A stretch of DNA of 64,000 nucleotides, taken from positions 123,225,879-123,289,878 of the forward strand of contig NC_072896.1 in NCBI RefSeq assembly GCF_027943255.1, written 5' to 3'. The DNA comes from Anastrepha obliqua. Its lineage: Eukaryota > Arthropoda > Insecta > Diptera > Tephritidae. The position numbers and the translations under genes are program-made. Positions 11,970-24,789 of the stretch are shown piece after piece. Position 1 is the first letter of the stretch. Each line of letters starts with the position of its first letter. A model generated the notes under the pieces. The model was given only the letters and a program-made list of their open reading frames with translations. It did not search any database and had not been told where the DNA came from.

Positions 11970-12549
11970 TCAAAATTAGAAAAATATTACCAATTACGGA
12001 TTAATCACAGAGCTTACTTCCTAACCATCTTTTACTGCAATTATGTATACGACTTTATTTCTTTTCAATTAAAAATCAACGATACACGATTTGAGGACCT
12101 ATATTACAAAGTATCCGGAGGCGTCTTTTACTGCCTCTATGTCTTTCTCTTAAAATAAAGGTCAACGGTTCGAAAATTCATCAATTCCGAAAAGAATCTT
12201 GTCGAAATCTTGTGATAATGAATCCAACTAATTAGTTTGAGTTTAACTCTTTTACTGGTGCTATAACATCTTCATTAAAATGTTACTACTAGAATGAAAA
12301 TTGTTATTAATTTTTTTTTTCAACTGCCTTCAATTTAATTAAAATTGAAATTTATATTGTAAAATAGTAATAAGAAAGAAAATAACACTAAATATAAATT
12401 TATTGATTTTTATTTTTATTTTTTTATTTTTATTTAAAAAATTGTTTAATTTATTATTTTTACTGGTGCTTCTTCAGCTGGATGCTTCTTCTGGTGGGCA
12501 AGGTATACGCAAGCAATTTGGAAAATATTGTATTTTGCCCTATATTTTT
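11970..12549. other. AT-rich DNA, nothing recognised
   Basis: Low-complexity T-rich stretches (12310-12450) and no open frame with motifs. Confidence 0.5.
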
Positions 12550-12860
12550 AATTTGCTCCATACGACACTCGTTGTGTATAGCTGTGTGTGTAAGTACTCG
12601 TTCATTAATTAATTCTAAGTGCTAAGCTATAAATATTTGCATACACTCAGGTGAGACATCGAGCAACAGAAGGTTTTTTAATAGCAAAGAAGATGAGTAA
12701 TAAATGAGAAAATTTAAATATTAAAATATTTAAGACATATCGAGTGAATATTTGGAATTGTGGGACGGCTGTTTCTGTGTGGTATGAAAAGTAGTGTGGG
12801 ATAAGTGCTCTAAAGTATGCAATGACTTTTGCTTTTCTGCTACTTGTACTTGTAAATTAA
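12550..12860 (+). repeat. Unclassified dispersed repeat, copy 2
   Basis: This is the plus-strand partner of the segment at 185-480. Shared landmarks in order are a GTGTATAG...TGTGTGT stretch, TATAAATATTTGCATACACTC, the GTGAGACATCGAGCAACAGA block and GGTATGAAAAGT. On its right lies a short internal GC-rich repeat (AGGCCCCGCTACGGGGAC near 12877 and AGGCCCCAATACGAGGAC near 12922). No terminal repeats were found. Confidence 0.6.
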
Positions 12861-13075
12861 CCGTTAACGACCGAAAGGCCCCGCTACGGGGACATAGAAC
12901 GTATGCGATAGAAAATGAGAGGCCCCAATACGAGGACGTGAGAAGAGTTCAGTTTTCATTTCATTTATTTATCAACGCTGTTGTTTTCTTTAACAAATAT
13001 TGCTACTTTTTACATCCCTGGTTTTTTGATCATATGCAATTATAAGTCAAGTAAATATATTGAATTCATATCTAA

Positions 13076-13990
13076 ATTTTTAGATATAACGCAAGCCTTC
13101 GATAAAGTCTGGCATGAAGGCCTGCTATACAAGGTTACGCAGGGTTTACCGCACAACTGTTATATGCTCATAAAATTATACTTGCAAAATAGACATTTTC
13201 TTGTTAAAGTAAACAACGAAACCACTAACCTCCACGGAATTAGAGCAGGTGTTCCACAAGGAAGTGTTCTAGGTCCCTTTTTGTACACTTTGTTCACGGC
13301 AGACATGCCACTATCAAAGAACACATATATAGCCACGTATGCAGATGATACTGCCGTCATGGCCAGGAGTACCCTTCCCTGAATTGCTTCTGATTACCTA
13401 CAAGAAAACCTTAACAGTTTTAGCGACTGGAATAAAAAATGGCGCATAAAAGCTAACGAAAGCAAGTCGGCGCAGATAACATTCACACTTCGAAATGGCT
13501 TATGTCCTGCCGTATCTATTAACAGCGTTTCAATACTATATTTTTAAAGCGAAAGCAACTTGGACTGAAATTGCGATCACTCCACTGGTTAATCGATTAC
13601 AATTCAGCACTTACACTAGACAATAAGGTGCTTATCCACAAATCTATTCTGAAACCGATATGGACGTATGGAGCTCAATTATGGGGCTCAGCTGCAAAAT
13701 AAAATTTCAAAATTATGCAAAGATTTCAGTCAAAGGTGCTCCGCATGTGTGCCAATGCCCATGGTTTGTAGGAAACGAGATATTGCACCATGAACTAAAA
13801 GTTACGACAACCTCAGCCAGATATACAACAATCGACTTGCCACTCATCCGAATAACCGAGCACATAACCCTTCCAAGATAAGCTACTCTTCAATATTAAA
13901 AAAATGTCGGCCCAACGATTTAATGCAAAGACTTAAAACGTAATATACTTAGATGCAAAAGTTATAAAATTGTATAATAAGTGGTGAGTT
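13076..13990 (+). mobile_element. Jockey-clade LINE, 5'-truncated and decayed
   Basis: The frame enters directly at the RT palm motif as LDITQAFDKVWHEGLLYK. It continues through AGVPQGSVLGPFLYTLF and the active site ATYADDTAVMA. A stop interrupts at 13381, after which remains such as YLQENLNSFSDWNKKWRI, ANESKSAQITFTLR, PIWTYGAQLWG-like and RLATHPNNRAHNP continue in other frames to about 13950. These blocks and the absence of an RNase H domain fit the Jockey clade. The 5' truncation inside the RT is typical of LINE insertion. Its 3' end meets the start of the next LINE near 13990. Confidence 0.85.
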
Positions 13991-14403
13991 AACCCCATGC
14001 TATGGAGATTAACTTACCACGAACTAAGAGGGCAGCTCCATATAGGAATTCGGTATCCACTCATCTGCAGAACGGCGGAATTGGTGGCCACCTAAGTACT
14101 ATGTGGAGAGTACCGTACCGACAACCTGGCAGGAGGTATAAAATGCATTTTCTTGCAATGTGGAGGCTAACCATGGATCTCTCTGCACGAGCTACCCACT
14201 TTCGGGAAATCCTCCCGGCGAGCAATCGACGGTTCGGGCCGAGTAAGTCCGAGTAAGTCTTTGACAACGGTTAAACCTGGTGCGAATCAGGTAAGTACCG
14301 GTAAAACGACTGAAGTTATTGGAGGATCAACGCAGGTATTGGTCTAACCACAAGGCAGATCAAACGAAGAAGACAGAAGGCGAGGCAAGCCGAAGCATTA
14401 GCT

Positions 14404-15252
14404 ATGGCAAGTACTCAAGCTCCGTCAACTTCGACACCTGTAATGGAAACGGGAAAGCGTGGCAGAACAGAGGATTCCTGTGTAACGATGTACTCTTCCG
14501 GAAACGAAACGGGGTCTGTGCCAACGACCAGGAAGAGGAGAAAGGCAAAGAAGAGGAAAGTCGAGACACGGAATTCGGAAATGCCTGCATCCTCGACCCA
14601 ATCCAATTCAGACAAACATGTGCCTGACAAGGCAAAGGCTAAGGGACCTCAAATGTCGAATGACACTCTTCCGTCAACGTCTGGCGAATCATTCGCGAGA
14701 ATGGCAGCAAAGGCAATGACGGTGGAGATACCGACAAACAAGATGGTCTACTGTCTAAAGGGCAACAAGACTATCTTGACAGCCATCTTTGGAAATCTAT
14801 CGGTGAGTCGAAAGACGCGCTGACTTTCGAGGGGAAAAGCGTGGTGGACGGCGTCGTAAAGGTGCACTGTTCCAATGCTTTTTCCCGAAAGTGGCTGGAA
14901 AAGGGGATAGCAAAAATTCCAGCCTGTGAAAACAGCAAGTTCATTCTTGTTGAGAGTAGCAAAGAAAGGCTGGTATGAGCGAGTGTCTCAATTCCGGGTC
15001 CTGCCTGTAGTTAAACAGAACTCCTCACACGCATCCGTGTTCAGAACAAGGATCTTGACACGACTCTCTGCGGAGTATACTCGTGCACCAGGCAGAAATC
15101 CGCTACCACTTTGGATGCGGGTTCCCACCTGGTACTGGGTATCGATCTTAGGTCCCTCAAGGTTATTAAGTCGAAGTACGGGTGCCGTCCTCACCTACAT
15201 CTGGGGCGAATCCACTTCCGTCTCCAGGATAAGGTGGAGGACAAAGCGTAAA
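14404..15252 (+). pseudogene. LINE ORF1 (gag-like, nucleic-acid-binding) pseudogene
   Basis: The start at 14404 opens MASTQAPSTSTPVMETGKRG and leads into a very basic segment (RKRRKAKKRKVE), typical of LINE ORF1 N-termini. After residue ~135 the frame shifts. The C-terminal part continues as DGVVKVHCSNAFSRKWLEKG and FILVESSKERLV, then in a further frame as GSHLVLGIDLRSLKVIKSKY and GRIHFRLQDKVEDKA, stopping at 15250-15252. No CCHC knuckles are visible. The product would package LINE RNA. ORF2 starts 13 bases downstream. Confidence 0.7.
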
Positions 15253-15265
15253 TATACTCAGTCTC

Positions 15266-18200
15266 ATGGCTGAAGTAATATTTACACAGATTAATCTGCA
15301 GCATAGCAAAGCGTCTACGGCTCTCCTGTGCCCTAGGCATGCAAAACTGCAAACAAACCCACACATAATATAATACTAATACTAATACAGTCACAAGCGT
15401 ATCTGTGGTCTAGGTGCTATGTCGTGGGGACAAATACTTTATTGTGAAGGGAATGTGAGGCCGAGAGCATGTATTATCATGCCGAGGTTGATCGAACACA
15501 CGATGTTAAAAGAGCTATGCTCCGGAGATATCGTTGCTGCAAAAATAAAATATTTGAAAAGTGGGAACAGTGTCGAAGGTACCATAGTTTCGGCATACCT
15601 ACCCTACGACTCTTTACAGCCACCTCCTTCGAGGGAGCTAAGAGAAGTGGTCAAGTATGCAGAATCCAATAATCTGGGTCCAATAGTGGGTTGTGATGCA
15701 AATTCACAGAACATTGTGTGGGGAAGCAGCGAATGCAACCCCAGAGGTCTCAAGTTACTGGATTTTATCCTGTCATTCGATTTGGTCATTCAAAACACTG
15801 GTAACAAACCAACTTTTGTGACCAGAAGGAAACAAGAGGTGATTGATGTAACTCTTACCAGTAGGTCAGCTGGAAATCAAATCAACCGATGGCGAGATTT
15901 GGAAGAGGACTCTCTTTCTGATCATCGTCTTATCGAATTCCGACTGGGAACTGACACAATATCAATACAGGAATCCTCGAAATGTGGACTGGGACAGGTA
16001 TGGTGAGCTTGTAACAGAGTGATTACCAAACCTGAAAAAAACTCAAATCAGCAGAAATGATTGAAGATGCTACTAAGAAATTAGAAGGTACTTTAATCAA
16101 TTGCTTTCAGCAACTTTGCCCACTCAGGCAAAGCAAACAGGGGAAAGCGGTTCCTTGGTGGAACCCTGAACTGTCGAAGCTGCGTGTACGGTCCAGGAAA
16201 CTTCCTAATAAGGCCTTGAAAACCAAAACAGAAGAGGACTGGGCTAATCATCGACTAACACAGAGAGAATATATGAAAAAAGTACGGAAAGCCAAACTTG
16301 AATCCTATAGAAATTTCTGCAGTAATGTTGAAGAAATGAGGGAAACAGCGAGACTTTGTAAGGTCCTTCATTTAGACCGCTCAGTAAGGCTGGGTTCCAT
16401 TCGAAACGCTTAATGCTATACTCGAAACCTATAGTCCGGGTAGTAGAACTTTCTCTGAAGTAGAGAGTGGCATGAGCAATAACGGTAGCAACGGTGGAAC
16501 TTCTAGGTACAGCTGGTATATTGCTAGTCGGATAGTGACAAGGGAATCGATAAGGTTTTCTTTGTCTTCCCTTGAGAACTTTAAGTCCCCTGGACCTGAC
16601 GAAATATATCCAGCAATGCTTAAAAAAGGAGGAGACAGGCTGATTGAGGCCCTGAAAAGGATCTTCACAGCCTGTCTTGCATTTGGTTATATACCATCCC
16701 AATGGCGACGCGTAAGAGTACTATTTATACCGAAACCAGTTTTAGACCAATCAGTTTGACATCGTTCATGTTGAAAAGTCTGGAACGAGTGGTGGAGAAA
16801 CATATTCGAGTGGAGGTATTGCCGAGAAGTCCACTTAGTAGAAATCAACACGCTTACCAGAATGGAAAATCATGTGAAACAGCCTTACACGATCTTGTTA
16901 GCAAGATTGAAGCCGGGCTGGAAGCTGACGAATACACAATGGGCGTGTTCGTGGACATTGAGGGGGCTTTTGATAATGCCACTTTCGGCTCGATATGTTC
17001 TTCTGCCGATCGACACGGAGTTAATCAAGCCATTATAAAATTGATATATTACATGCTTTCTGAGAGGCTGTTAACCGCTGGTGGTAGTAGTGACGAACAA
17101 ATCACAGTCAGGGCCAAGCAAGGATGTCCCCAAGGGGGTGTTCTTTCTCCACTGCTGTGGTGCTTCGTCGTAGACTCCCTATTAGCGGAGATGCAGGAAC
17201 TCGGCTTTCACGTCCAAGCATATGCGGACGACGTCTGTGCGCTAACATCGGATAAATCCTTAAGGAGGCTTTGCACGAAAGTGCAGAGGATACATGACAA
17301 AATCGATGACTGGTGCATGACACAAGGTCTTTCCGTTAATCCGAACAAAACAACCATAGTCGTGTTTACGAGAAAACGGATATTGGATGAACTCAGTCTT
17401 CCAGCACTGAAAGGTGTGACACTTGGTCTTTCCAACGAAGTTAAACATCTAGGAGTAATCTTGGATAAGAAGCTGACTTGGGAGACACACGTTTCACTGA
17501 AGGTGAATCGTGCATTGAAGATTTTTCAGCAATGCCGTAGAGCCTTTGGTAAAATCTGGGGCCTAAAACCTGATGTGGTCCTATGGATATACACAGCACT
17601 TATCAGACCAATCATCACTTACGCTTCTGTGGTCTGATGGCGACGGAGCATGGTTAAAGCCACAATCCGGGAACTATACAGGCTGCAAAGAAGTGTATGT
17701 TTATGCATCACGGGTGCCATGAGTACAACCTCAGGTGATGCCCAAAATGCTATGCTTGATTTGCTCCCCCTGGATCTTAAGATACAGCAGGAAGCAATAA
17801 AAGCAATGTGTAGACTCCATAAATATGGTTTCTGGCACGAAGATGGAACTTCGTGACACAGAGAAATCTTTAAGTTGCTATCGGAGCAGTATCCACTGTT
17901 TTTGGCACCTAAAGATGACCTGATACCCACAGATTCATTTGGAAGGAAATTTGATGTCAGATTTGACGGATATTTTCTTTACCGATGGGTCCAAGAAAGA
18001 AATATGGTCTGGAGCCGGATGGTACTTAAGCGATAGTAATAAGTATCACTATGCTATGAGGGAAATGGCAACTGTTTTCCAAACAGAAGTTTTTGCCATC
18101 CTGAATGTAGCCGAATGGATAATCGAGAGGAGATAGAGCGAAAAACAGATTGGAATCTTCAGTGACAGTCAGGCTGCATTGAAGGCTCTGGAGAACGCAA

Positions 18201-18773
18201 AGAAAACCTCAAAGGTTATTCAAGAATGTAAGAAGAAGCTCAATTCTGTCGCACGTCGAAACAAGCTTGTACTTATATGGGTTCCGGGACACTCCGGTGT
18301 GCAAGGAAACGAAATTGCCGGCGAATTGGCCAACCGTGGATCAGCGGTGCCCCACAGGGGCCAGAGCCAATTGGATCAGCGATTATGTAGGCAATCTACA
18401 TAAAGAGCGACGGTCCGGTCTAGAACGCTGCAGAACTGCAAAGTGTTTTGTACCAAGTCCGAACAGAAAACTGTCAAACTTTCTACTTAAACTTAGAAGG
18501 AAAGACATTCGGTTGATGGTCGGCATCATTACAGGATACAACCCATCGGGACAGCATATGACCACCATTGGAATCATCGAGGACCCAGTATGCCTGTCAT
18601 GTTTGGAGGAGGCGGATAGCACTGAGCACTTTCTCTGTGAGTGTCCTGCATTTGCTAGAGCACGGCTACGAGTATTGGGTTCCGATGTCATGAGAATGAG
18701 TAATATTTGTTCTCTAAAACTAGAGGGTATTTACAGATTTGCCAAAGAATCTGGAAAATTCTCCCAAGACTAA
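15266..18773 (+). pseudogene. LINE ORF2: endonuclease, reverse transcriptase and RNase H (broken)
   Basis: ATG at 15266 opens MAEVIFTQINLQHSKAST, the usual AP-endonuclease start. The frame then breaks, with TAATACTAA repeats near 15368. The endonuclease resumes at 15419 and has GCDANSQNIVWGSSECNPRG and a final SDH box (SLSDHRLIEF). RT blocks follow: FKSPGPDEIYPAMLKKG, SFRPISLTSFMLKSLERVVE, VDIEGAFDNA, QGCPQGGVLSPLLW and the active site AYADDV (about 17218-17235). The longest open piece is 311 codons (16702-17637). RNase H has FFTDGSKKE and IFSDSQAALKAL, with stop 18134-18136 between, and WVPGHSGVQGNEIAGELANR. The last block is CLSCLEEADSTEHFLCECPA. At least six disabling lesions are present. 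Confidence 0.9.
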
Positions 18774-19034
18774 ATATCTCTATCTCTGTCTCTATTCTTT
18801 CCTGTCTCTTTCTCTGATACTTTTCTCCTTCCCTTTTTGACTATCTACCCCCTTTCTAGAGCTTTAAATACAACGGGCTCTTTAGCCTGAGTGTTTTAGG
18901 AGCCACCAAATCTCCTGGTGCTCCTTGGCTCGACCTTTTCAAATTTCAAATTGTAGTTAAAAATAGTACTTATTGTTATTGTTATGACATATTGTATGAA
19001 ATAAATGGAGATCGAAAAAAACAAAAAAAAAAAT

Positions 19035-19550
19035 ATATATTGTATATATATAAATAACTCAGATTATATGTTTAGTTCAAGTTTTCATCCTTATAAACAT
19101 TTTAGAATTTCACTTAACAAATGTTAGTCCGACTACTATTCATCCTGGGGGTCGAATCTCTTTCAGTGTAAATGTGAATTTAAATGTTTTCCCCCATTTT
19201 CATTACACTTTCGATCCGCGCTCCGTGAAAAAAGCTATAAAAAACGTGATAATATTTTCATATAAAAAATTTCTTTTCACTGTCAATTATTCGGGTGTGT
19301 GTGAAAAAGAGGTTATCTGTAAAGTCGGTTTACTGACGATATTTTAACGTGACAACGTCATAAGAAAATACTGATGTTCTGGTTGCAATTTTCAAAACAA
19401 AATTTTAATTTTATTTGTTTGATACATATTTTGTGTGGATATAGAGGAGGAGGTAAATGGAATCGCAATGGAATAGGTCAAGTTACATTGACACAAACGT
19501 GAAAAATGGCGAAACATTTATCAAATTCATGAAAGATACCTTCTGCTCAA
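19035..19550. other. AT-rich DNA between LINE tail and mariner
   Basis: Nothing recognised beyond short TA runs (19035-19055). Confidence 0.5.
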
Positions 19551-19553
19551 ATA

Positions 19554-20458
19554 TGAATGAGACTTTATCAATAAAACGGTCCGCGGATGACATATGGCAA
19601 AAATAAATTTTTTGTTTTTTGGTAGGACTATTATAAGCTTACATGGCAAATTTAAGCGTGATATGTCACATAGTTTGTTTTCTGTGCTACTGTAAACAAG
19701 TCAAGCTCGAGTGAGTTTTTCGAATTTAACGATGGAAATTCAAGTTGAACAAAGAATTTGTTTGAAATTTTGTTATTCCAAAAAAATTTCGGCTTCAGAC
19801 GCCTTAAAAATGTTGCAGACAACCTATGGGGACTCTGCTCTATCGCGTGCACGTGTTTTCCAGTGGTACAAATCGTTCAAAGAGGGCCGTACATCGGTTG
19901 AAAACTTGCCTCATGAACGTCGTCCAGCAACATCAGTAAACGACGAAAACATCGGAAAAGTAAAGGAAATTGTGCTTGAAAATCGCACAAATCGCAAAAT
20001 CGGTTAACGCTGAATATTATTTAGACGTTTTAAAGCGTTTGCGCGAGAACATTCGTCTTAAAAGGAAGGAATTGTGGGACAACAAGTCTTGGTTCTTGCA
20101 TCACGATAATGCACCAGCTCACACATCACGTCTTGTTCGCGATTATTTGAACAAAAATAACGTTAATATCGTTTCGCAAGCACCATATTCGCCTGACATG
20201 GCTCCATGTGACTTTCTCTTGTTTTCCAAGCTGAAGTTGCTGCTTCGTGGAAAACATTTTGAGACAATTGAAGTCATAAAAGAGAATTCGAAGAAGGAAC
20301 TGAAATCCATACCGAAATCGGCCTTCCAGAAATGATATGATCATTGGAAAAAACGTTGGCATATGTGTATCGCCTCCAATGGTGATTACTTGGAAAGAGA
20401 TAAAATAAAAATTGAACAATAATTAACCGTTTGTGTTTTATTAAATCAGTCTCGTTCA
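19554..20458 (+). mobile_element. Mariner element, internally deleted, with TIRs and TA duplication
   Basis: The ends are TGAATGAGACTTTATCAATA (left) and, reverse complemented, TGAACGAGACTGATTTAATA (right), aligning with a 2-base gap. TA flanks both sides (19552-19553, 20459-20460). The 905-bp length against about 1.3 kb for an intact element reflects an internal deletion. Confidence 0.88.
19732..20421 (+). pseudogene. Mariner transposase, catalytic core deleted
   Basis: ATG at 19732 opens MEIQVEQRICLKFCYSKKIS, with helix-turn-helix residues ARVFQWYKSFKEGRTSVENL and the linker RRPATSVNDENIGKVKEIVL. The frame ends at about 20005. The rest resumes in the next frame as SVNAEYYLDVLKRLRENI, with FLHHDNAPAHTS (second catalytic Asp) and PYSPDMAPCDFLLFSKL (third Asp). 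It ends WHMCIASNGDYLERDKIKIE after an in-frame TGA near 20336. About 110-150 residues containing the first Asp box (GDETW) are absent. The remaining parts resemble the mariner families near 45.9, 49.7 and 44.1 kb more than the minus-strand one at 31-32 kb. Confidence 0.9.
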
Positions 20459-20461
20459 TAT

Positions 20462-23400
20462 GTTCAATTTCGATTGTGCATCAGACGTTAATAAGTCAAC
20501 AACACTAACAGGCACCATCATCGATTTGACTTTTTCAAGATACGTTACCCTCGAAACACTTCCTCTCATTTCCTACTTTTTCTATCATCGTCCTATTCTC
20601 AACAGAGAAATGGTTCATTACCACTACCATTACAGGAAGAAGGCATATGCAAATACAAATATGTGAATTTATATACATATGCGCATATACATACATACAT
20701 ATGTTATGCTCACTCAAGTAGGAGAGAGCCATATGTCGAACGTTGCCGAACGCCCGGGCCGATTGTGCCTCTTTGTCGTTCGTTCCGCGCTCTCGCTTGC
20801 AGTTCACGTTCCTTCACGCATGAGCAGGATAACGACGGATGAGTGCGTGCAGCCGACTACATCAAATTATAAGACGTTATCACGTCAAAAGGATTAAATT
20901 TACTAAAAACCGTTAGCTAACCTTTCCTCATCACGAACTTTTTGCTCCAAATCAAGCAAAATAATTAAATGCTGCATATTTTTCTGAAATTTCCTCCAGC
21001 TTCAAGGCAAATGCCATTTGAAATTTCTTGGCAACAGTACAAACGGAACAGTTTTAGCAGGGCACAAACGAGAATCGCAAAATAATCATTTGGGAAAGGA
21101 CAGAGGGAAAAGTGTCTGTGAAAACGAAAATGCAGACTTTTTTCACTTCGCGTTTGCACAGAACGAGAATCACCCCTTTGCATGACTAGTCCTCCTTAAG
21201 CACAAGCTGTGCCTAAAGCGCAGGAATAGCATATAACCGCGTACGTTAGACAAGCCTTGTAGAAACCCTATGCTTCTCAAAAGAGTAATCAGGAAAAAAA
21301 AGAAAAAAACAGCCTATGCCAGAAGTGTTGAATCAGAAAGTCACTGAATGGTGACTAAATCGTAAAATACGCACTTATCGCAGTTATTGTACACATAATT
21401 GACGGTAATTTTTCAAAGCATCACTGCTTGATGGCAGATCTGGCCTTCCATTTTTTGTATCTCTACAAGCTGTCGCTGTGATTGCCAATATAAAGTCGTG
21501 TACATCTCATCATACACATCGAACATACATACATATCAATAACTATTCCACCCTGATATGCTTTTTAAGTTCTTCTTTGAAATCTACTTTCAAACAATTT
21601 CGTGCTTTGTACTGCCGCAGCGGACTCATCACTTTGTGCCTTGCGTTTTCCAATGCAGTTGTAAGCAACCACCTGGCCGCAACCATTGGCGACTACTCCT
21701 CAGAAGTTGGCACTCAACTGTAAGTCAGCATTGGTCCTTAATACATAAATACGTTCGAATAAGTTTGTATTTGCTTCGCTTGTTGACATTTCGGTCTCGA
21801 CTTTCGCCTCAAGTTTTTCTTTCGCTTCGTATCTCATTTCATAGTCTTTCGCCTTTGGTTTAAGCCGAAACGTATGCGATTTCAAGTGAAAGCGGAAGTG
21901 TGTGAGAGGGCATTTTTTTTACTTTTTTTACTTAGCTGGCCAATTTCATTTGTGTCAGAGGTCTATGGCAATCGTAATTGGGCAACTGCTTATTGAATTT
22001 TGTAATAAACCAATTTAATTTTTTTAAACTTATTTGGAAACTTCTCATTCGTTTCGTTGTAAATTGTATTCCGTTCAGTCGAATTGATTTGGTCAAGTGT
22101 TACCGATAAGTATTTGAGTCCTCATCTGAGCATTTTGGTGTTTGATTATTCAAATGATTTTCATCTTGAGTGAACGTAATTGGCTGTAGGAAAGTTATCT
22201 TGCTTGCTTTGGTAGGGGTTTGCCTCTGCGGTGGTGAGTAAAGAGCACTCGATCTAAAATTGGTTTTTAGAGTTTGGTAGGCATTGCGGCACATAGAGTA
22301 TTTTATGATAATACCGAAGTATAACCTGACATATTTTTATTCAACAGAATAACCCAGCCTCATTGCTTTGAATGAAAGATCGTTGGTAGCTGTTCAAAGA
22401 AAAAGTTTTGGAAATCTAGTTGAGTAAGCTTAGTTTTGAATTATGGGTGACAAATTTTTCCGTAAAACAGATTAGAAAAAAATTAAGTGAAATTACGGAA
22501 ATTAGGAGCAAAGGGCCTGTGTAAATTTTTGAAACTTTTCGTTTTAGGTTTTATTTGCCATGTCATTAGACTCTACACTTGTTAAAAAGTTCTGACAATT
22601 TATTTCGTGTTTAATTTTAAAACTATTTTTACGAAAATAGAGCTAATTTTTTCATAAAAACATATTTAATTTTTTTACAAAAATCAAATAAGTTCAAGTG
22701 CCAAGTTTGTGCAAATTTAAAATAGAATTCAACAAATTTCACCTTTTTAATACTTTTTTATTTATTTAGGAAAAATCCGAGTATGCAGTTTTATATCCCA
22801 TTGAATTTGGATATAACAAAGTGCATGTTTAGAGCGGCTTAAAATTCGCCTCCATATACAAAGTTTCAAAATTGGAATGGGAAAAACTTTTGTTCAAATT
22901 TGTTGCTTGCATTGGATAATTCTGGCAGATCGCTGACCTGTTCTAAAGGGTCTATATTGAAATCAAGTCAAGCAAATAGTCTACGTCGTCATATATGATT
23001 TAAAGCTCCCCCAAAATTTGACAGCGTCTGTCTCGGAGCGAGCGGCTGCAAAATGCGTCTGTTCCCAATTTTAGAGGTTTAGTTATATTGAAAACGGAGC
23101 TTACCAGATCTTCCTTTCTCATTCTCAGTGAATTTCTAAATGACATTAAAAAACAAAAAAAAAAAAAAACAAAGAAAAAAATTAAATTTAGTGTAAGCCC
23201 GAATGGAGGTCAGGTTCAAACATTTTTTTAGATAATCCGTCTGCTTCGGTAGTAAGCACATCGGATTTGGAGCTGTAAAATTGATGAAAATGGAATCAGT
23301 TCTACAATTGAAACTTTAGAGACCCTATGTCCCATCGGGGATGACAGTTTGAGAAGAATAGGGTTTACTGTCTGAAAAGTGGATTATTTTAACAATAACT

Positions 23401-24780
23401 ATTTTCGCTAAAAATCTATTCATCGCCCTCATAACCTTCATCTCACATTTTTAATAGGAACTACAATCAATTTGTAACCAACGATTTAGGAGATCTCTTC
23501 ACGAAGATAGTGGAATGCAAAAGTAATTCCCATATTTAACTGTTAAATATCTCATTAAATTTTGTTTCTTCCACTTCTCGCCATTCCACTAACAAATTCC
23601 ACCTTTTCGGCAAAAAGAACATTTATTCTCTCGCCTGGAAACTGCCAGTTGACAATGCAATGCATTGGTTGCTTGTCACTTCTCAGCAGCAGAAATGTAA
23701 AGGCGAGGAGTGCAAAGGTGTTGTTGCTGTATTTCTGCTGTAAGTGTATCGAAAATCAATGAGCATCCATGCCCGCATTCGTATACGCAGCTGCTGCAGT
23801 GCAATAACCAGCAATAACAATAACATCACTTGGCAGTCGTAACTATGTGTTGTGTAAGCTCGGTGCAGGGTGACCAGTGAAACAAATTTCTTTTTCAGAA
23901 CTAGTACGATTTCGTCAATTGTGATGCATTTCGCTACCCTCGCAGCGAAGAGTGGCATCTGCTCTCAGAGTTTAAAAGCGCCAGAGCAGAAAAGTAACGG
24001 CTTGCGACAAAGTAGACTTTCGTCGGACTGGAAAAAATGTGGTGATTGTAAATATTCAGAATGTACGCCAGACACTTACTTTATATAAAAAAAATAATTC
24101 ATGCATTTGTTATATGAAGAAAAGTTGTAAGAAATCAATCTTATTATGAAAAAAATTTTAAGAAATCAACAAGATTGTAAATAAAAAACGTGTAGTTTTT
24201 AAAATTTTTGTATAAAATTAGAAATTCTGAGTAAATGGTTGCTATTAAAAAATAAGTTACACAAAAAAAAAACAATGGACATTGAAAACAGAAATCGTCA
24301 AAACTGGTCAAAATGTTTATGTGCTTCGTCTTGTCCGGGGACTGTATGACATTTTGTTATACTTATTGATCATTTTTAATGTCACATAAATCAATTACTG
24401 GTCGCTAGTGTTGCGAAGAAAGGATATGCGGAAGCGTATGTCTCAAATTTCATTCATGATTCAATGTTTTGCAAGCTTTAGCAGAATGCTGATCGCTTGA
24501 TCTGCGATATCTGTCAATGGAAGGAGAACTGTAGAACCAAGGCAACTAAGCAGTTATATGTAAAATGGTAGGCAGTCACCCTAGAGGTACTCCAGAGCGC
24601 CCTTCATTTAGCCGTCGGCAAAGCTAGGCTTTATTTAGTCTTCACCGGTTTTATTTTCGTCACGTGGGATGGTCCCATACCTTGCAGCTTTAGTATGTAT
24701 ATATTGTAATTCACCCTTTAGAGTGCTAACTGGTTTTTGCGCTATATGAGGATGTTAATGCATGTCTAGCTCAGTGCTCT
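20462..24780. other. Unique intergenic or intronic DNA
   Basis: About 4.3 kb without a gene I can support. It has a CATA-type microsatellite near 20683-20703 and a GC-richer patch near 20740-20830. An A-rich run at 23148-23180 may be the tail of something retroposed. A short dispersed repeat at 22776-22860 is listed separately. Open frames of 60-100 codons here (for example 21558-21863, 22100-22294, 23683-23958) lack motifs and overlap on opposite strands. Confidence 0.5.
22776..22860 (+). repeat. Short dispersed repeat (GAGTATGCAGTTTTATA type), copy 1
   Basis: Contains GAGTATGCAGTTTTATA, then CCATTGAATTTGGATATAAC. The same order recurs near 47541 and, more diverged, near 60979, always on the plus strand. 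No ends or coding capacity were found. Confidence 0.5.
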
Positions 24781-24789
24781 GGTAGCTAA

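Larger units (their letters stand above)
13991..19030 (+). mobile_element. Nearly full-length LOA/R1-like LINE, inactivated
   Basis: About 5 kb with the standard order: 5' region, ORF1, ORF2 (AP endonuclease, reverse transcriptase, RNase H, C-terminal zinc-knuckle), then a 250-base 3' UTR. The tail ends aaataaatggagatcgaaaa followed by an A-rich run at 19013-19032. Both ORFs carry several frameshifts and stops, so it is dead. A combined endonuclease, RNase H and GCPQGGVLSPLLW palm motif favours the LOA group; this is family recognition, not a tree. It follows the Jockey fragment without a gap. Confidence 0.85.
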
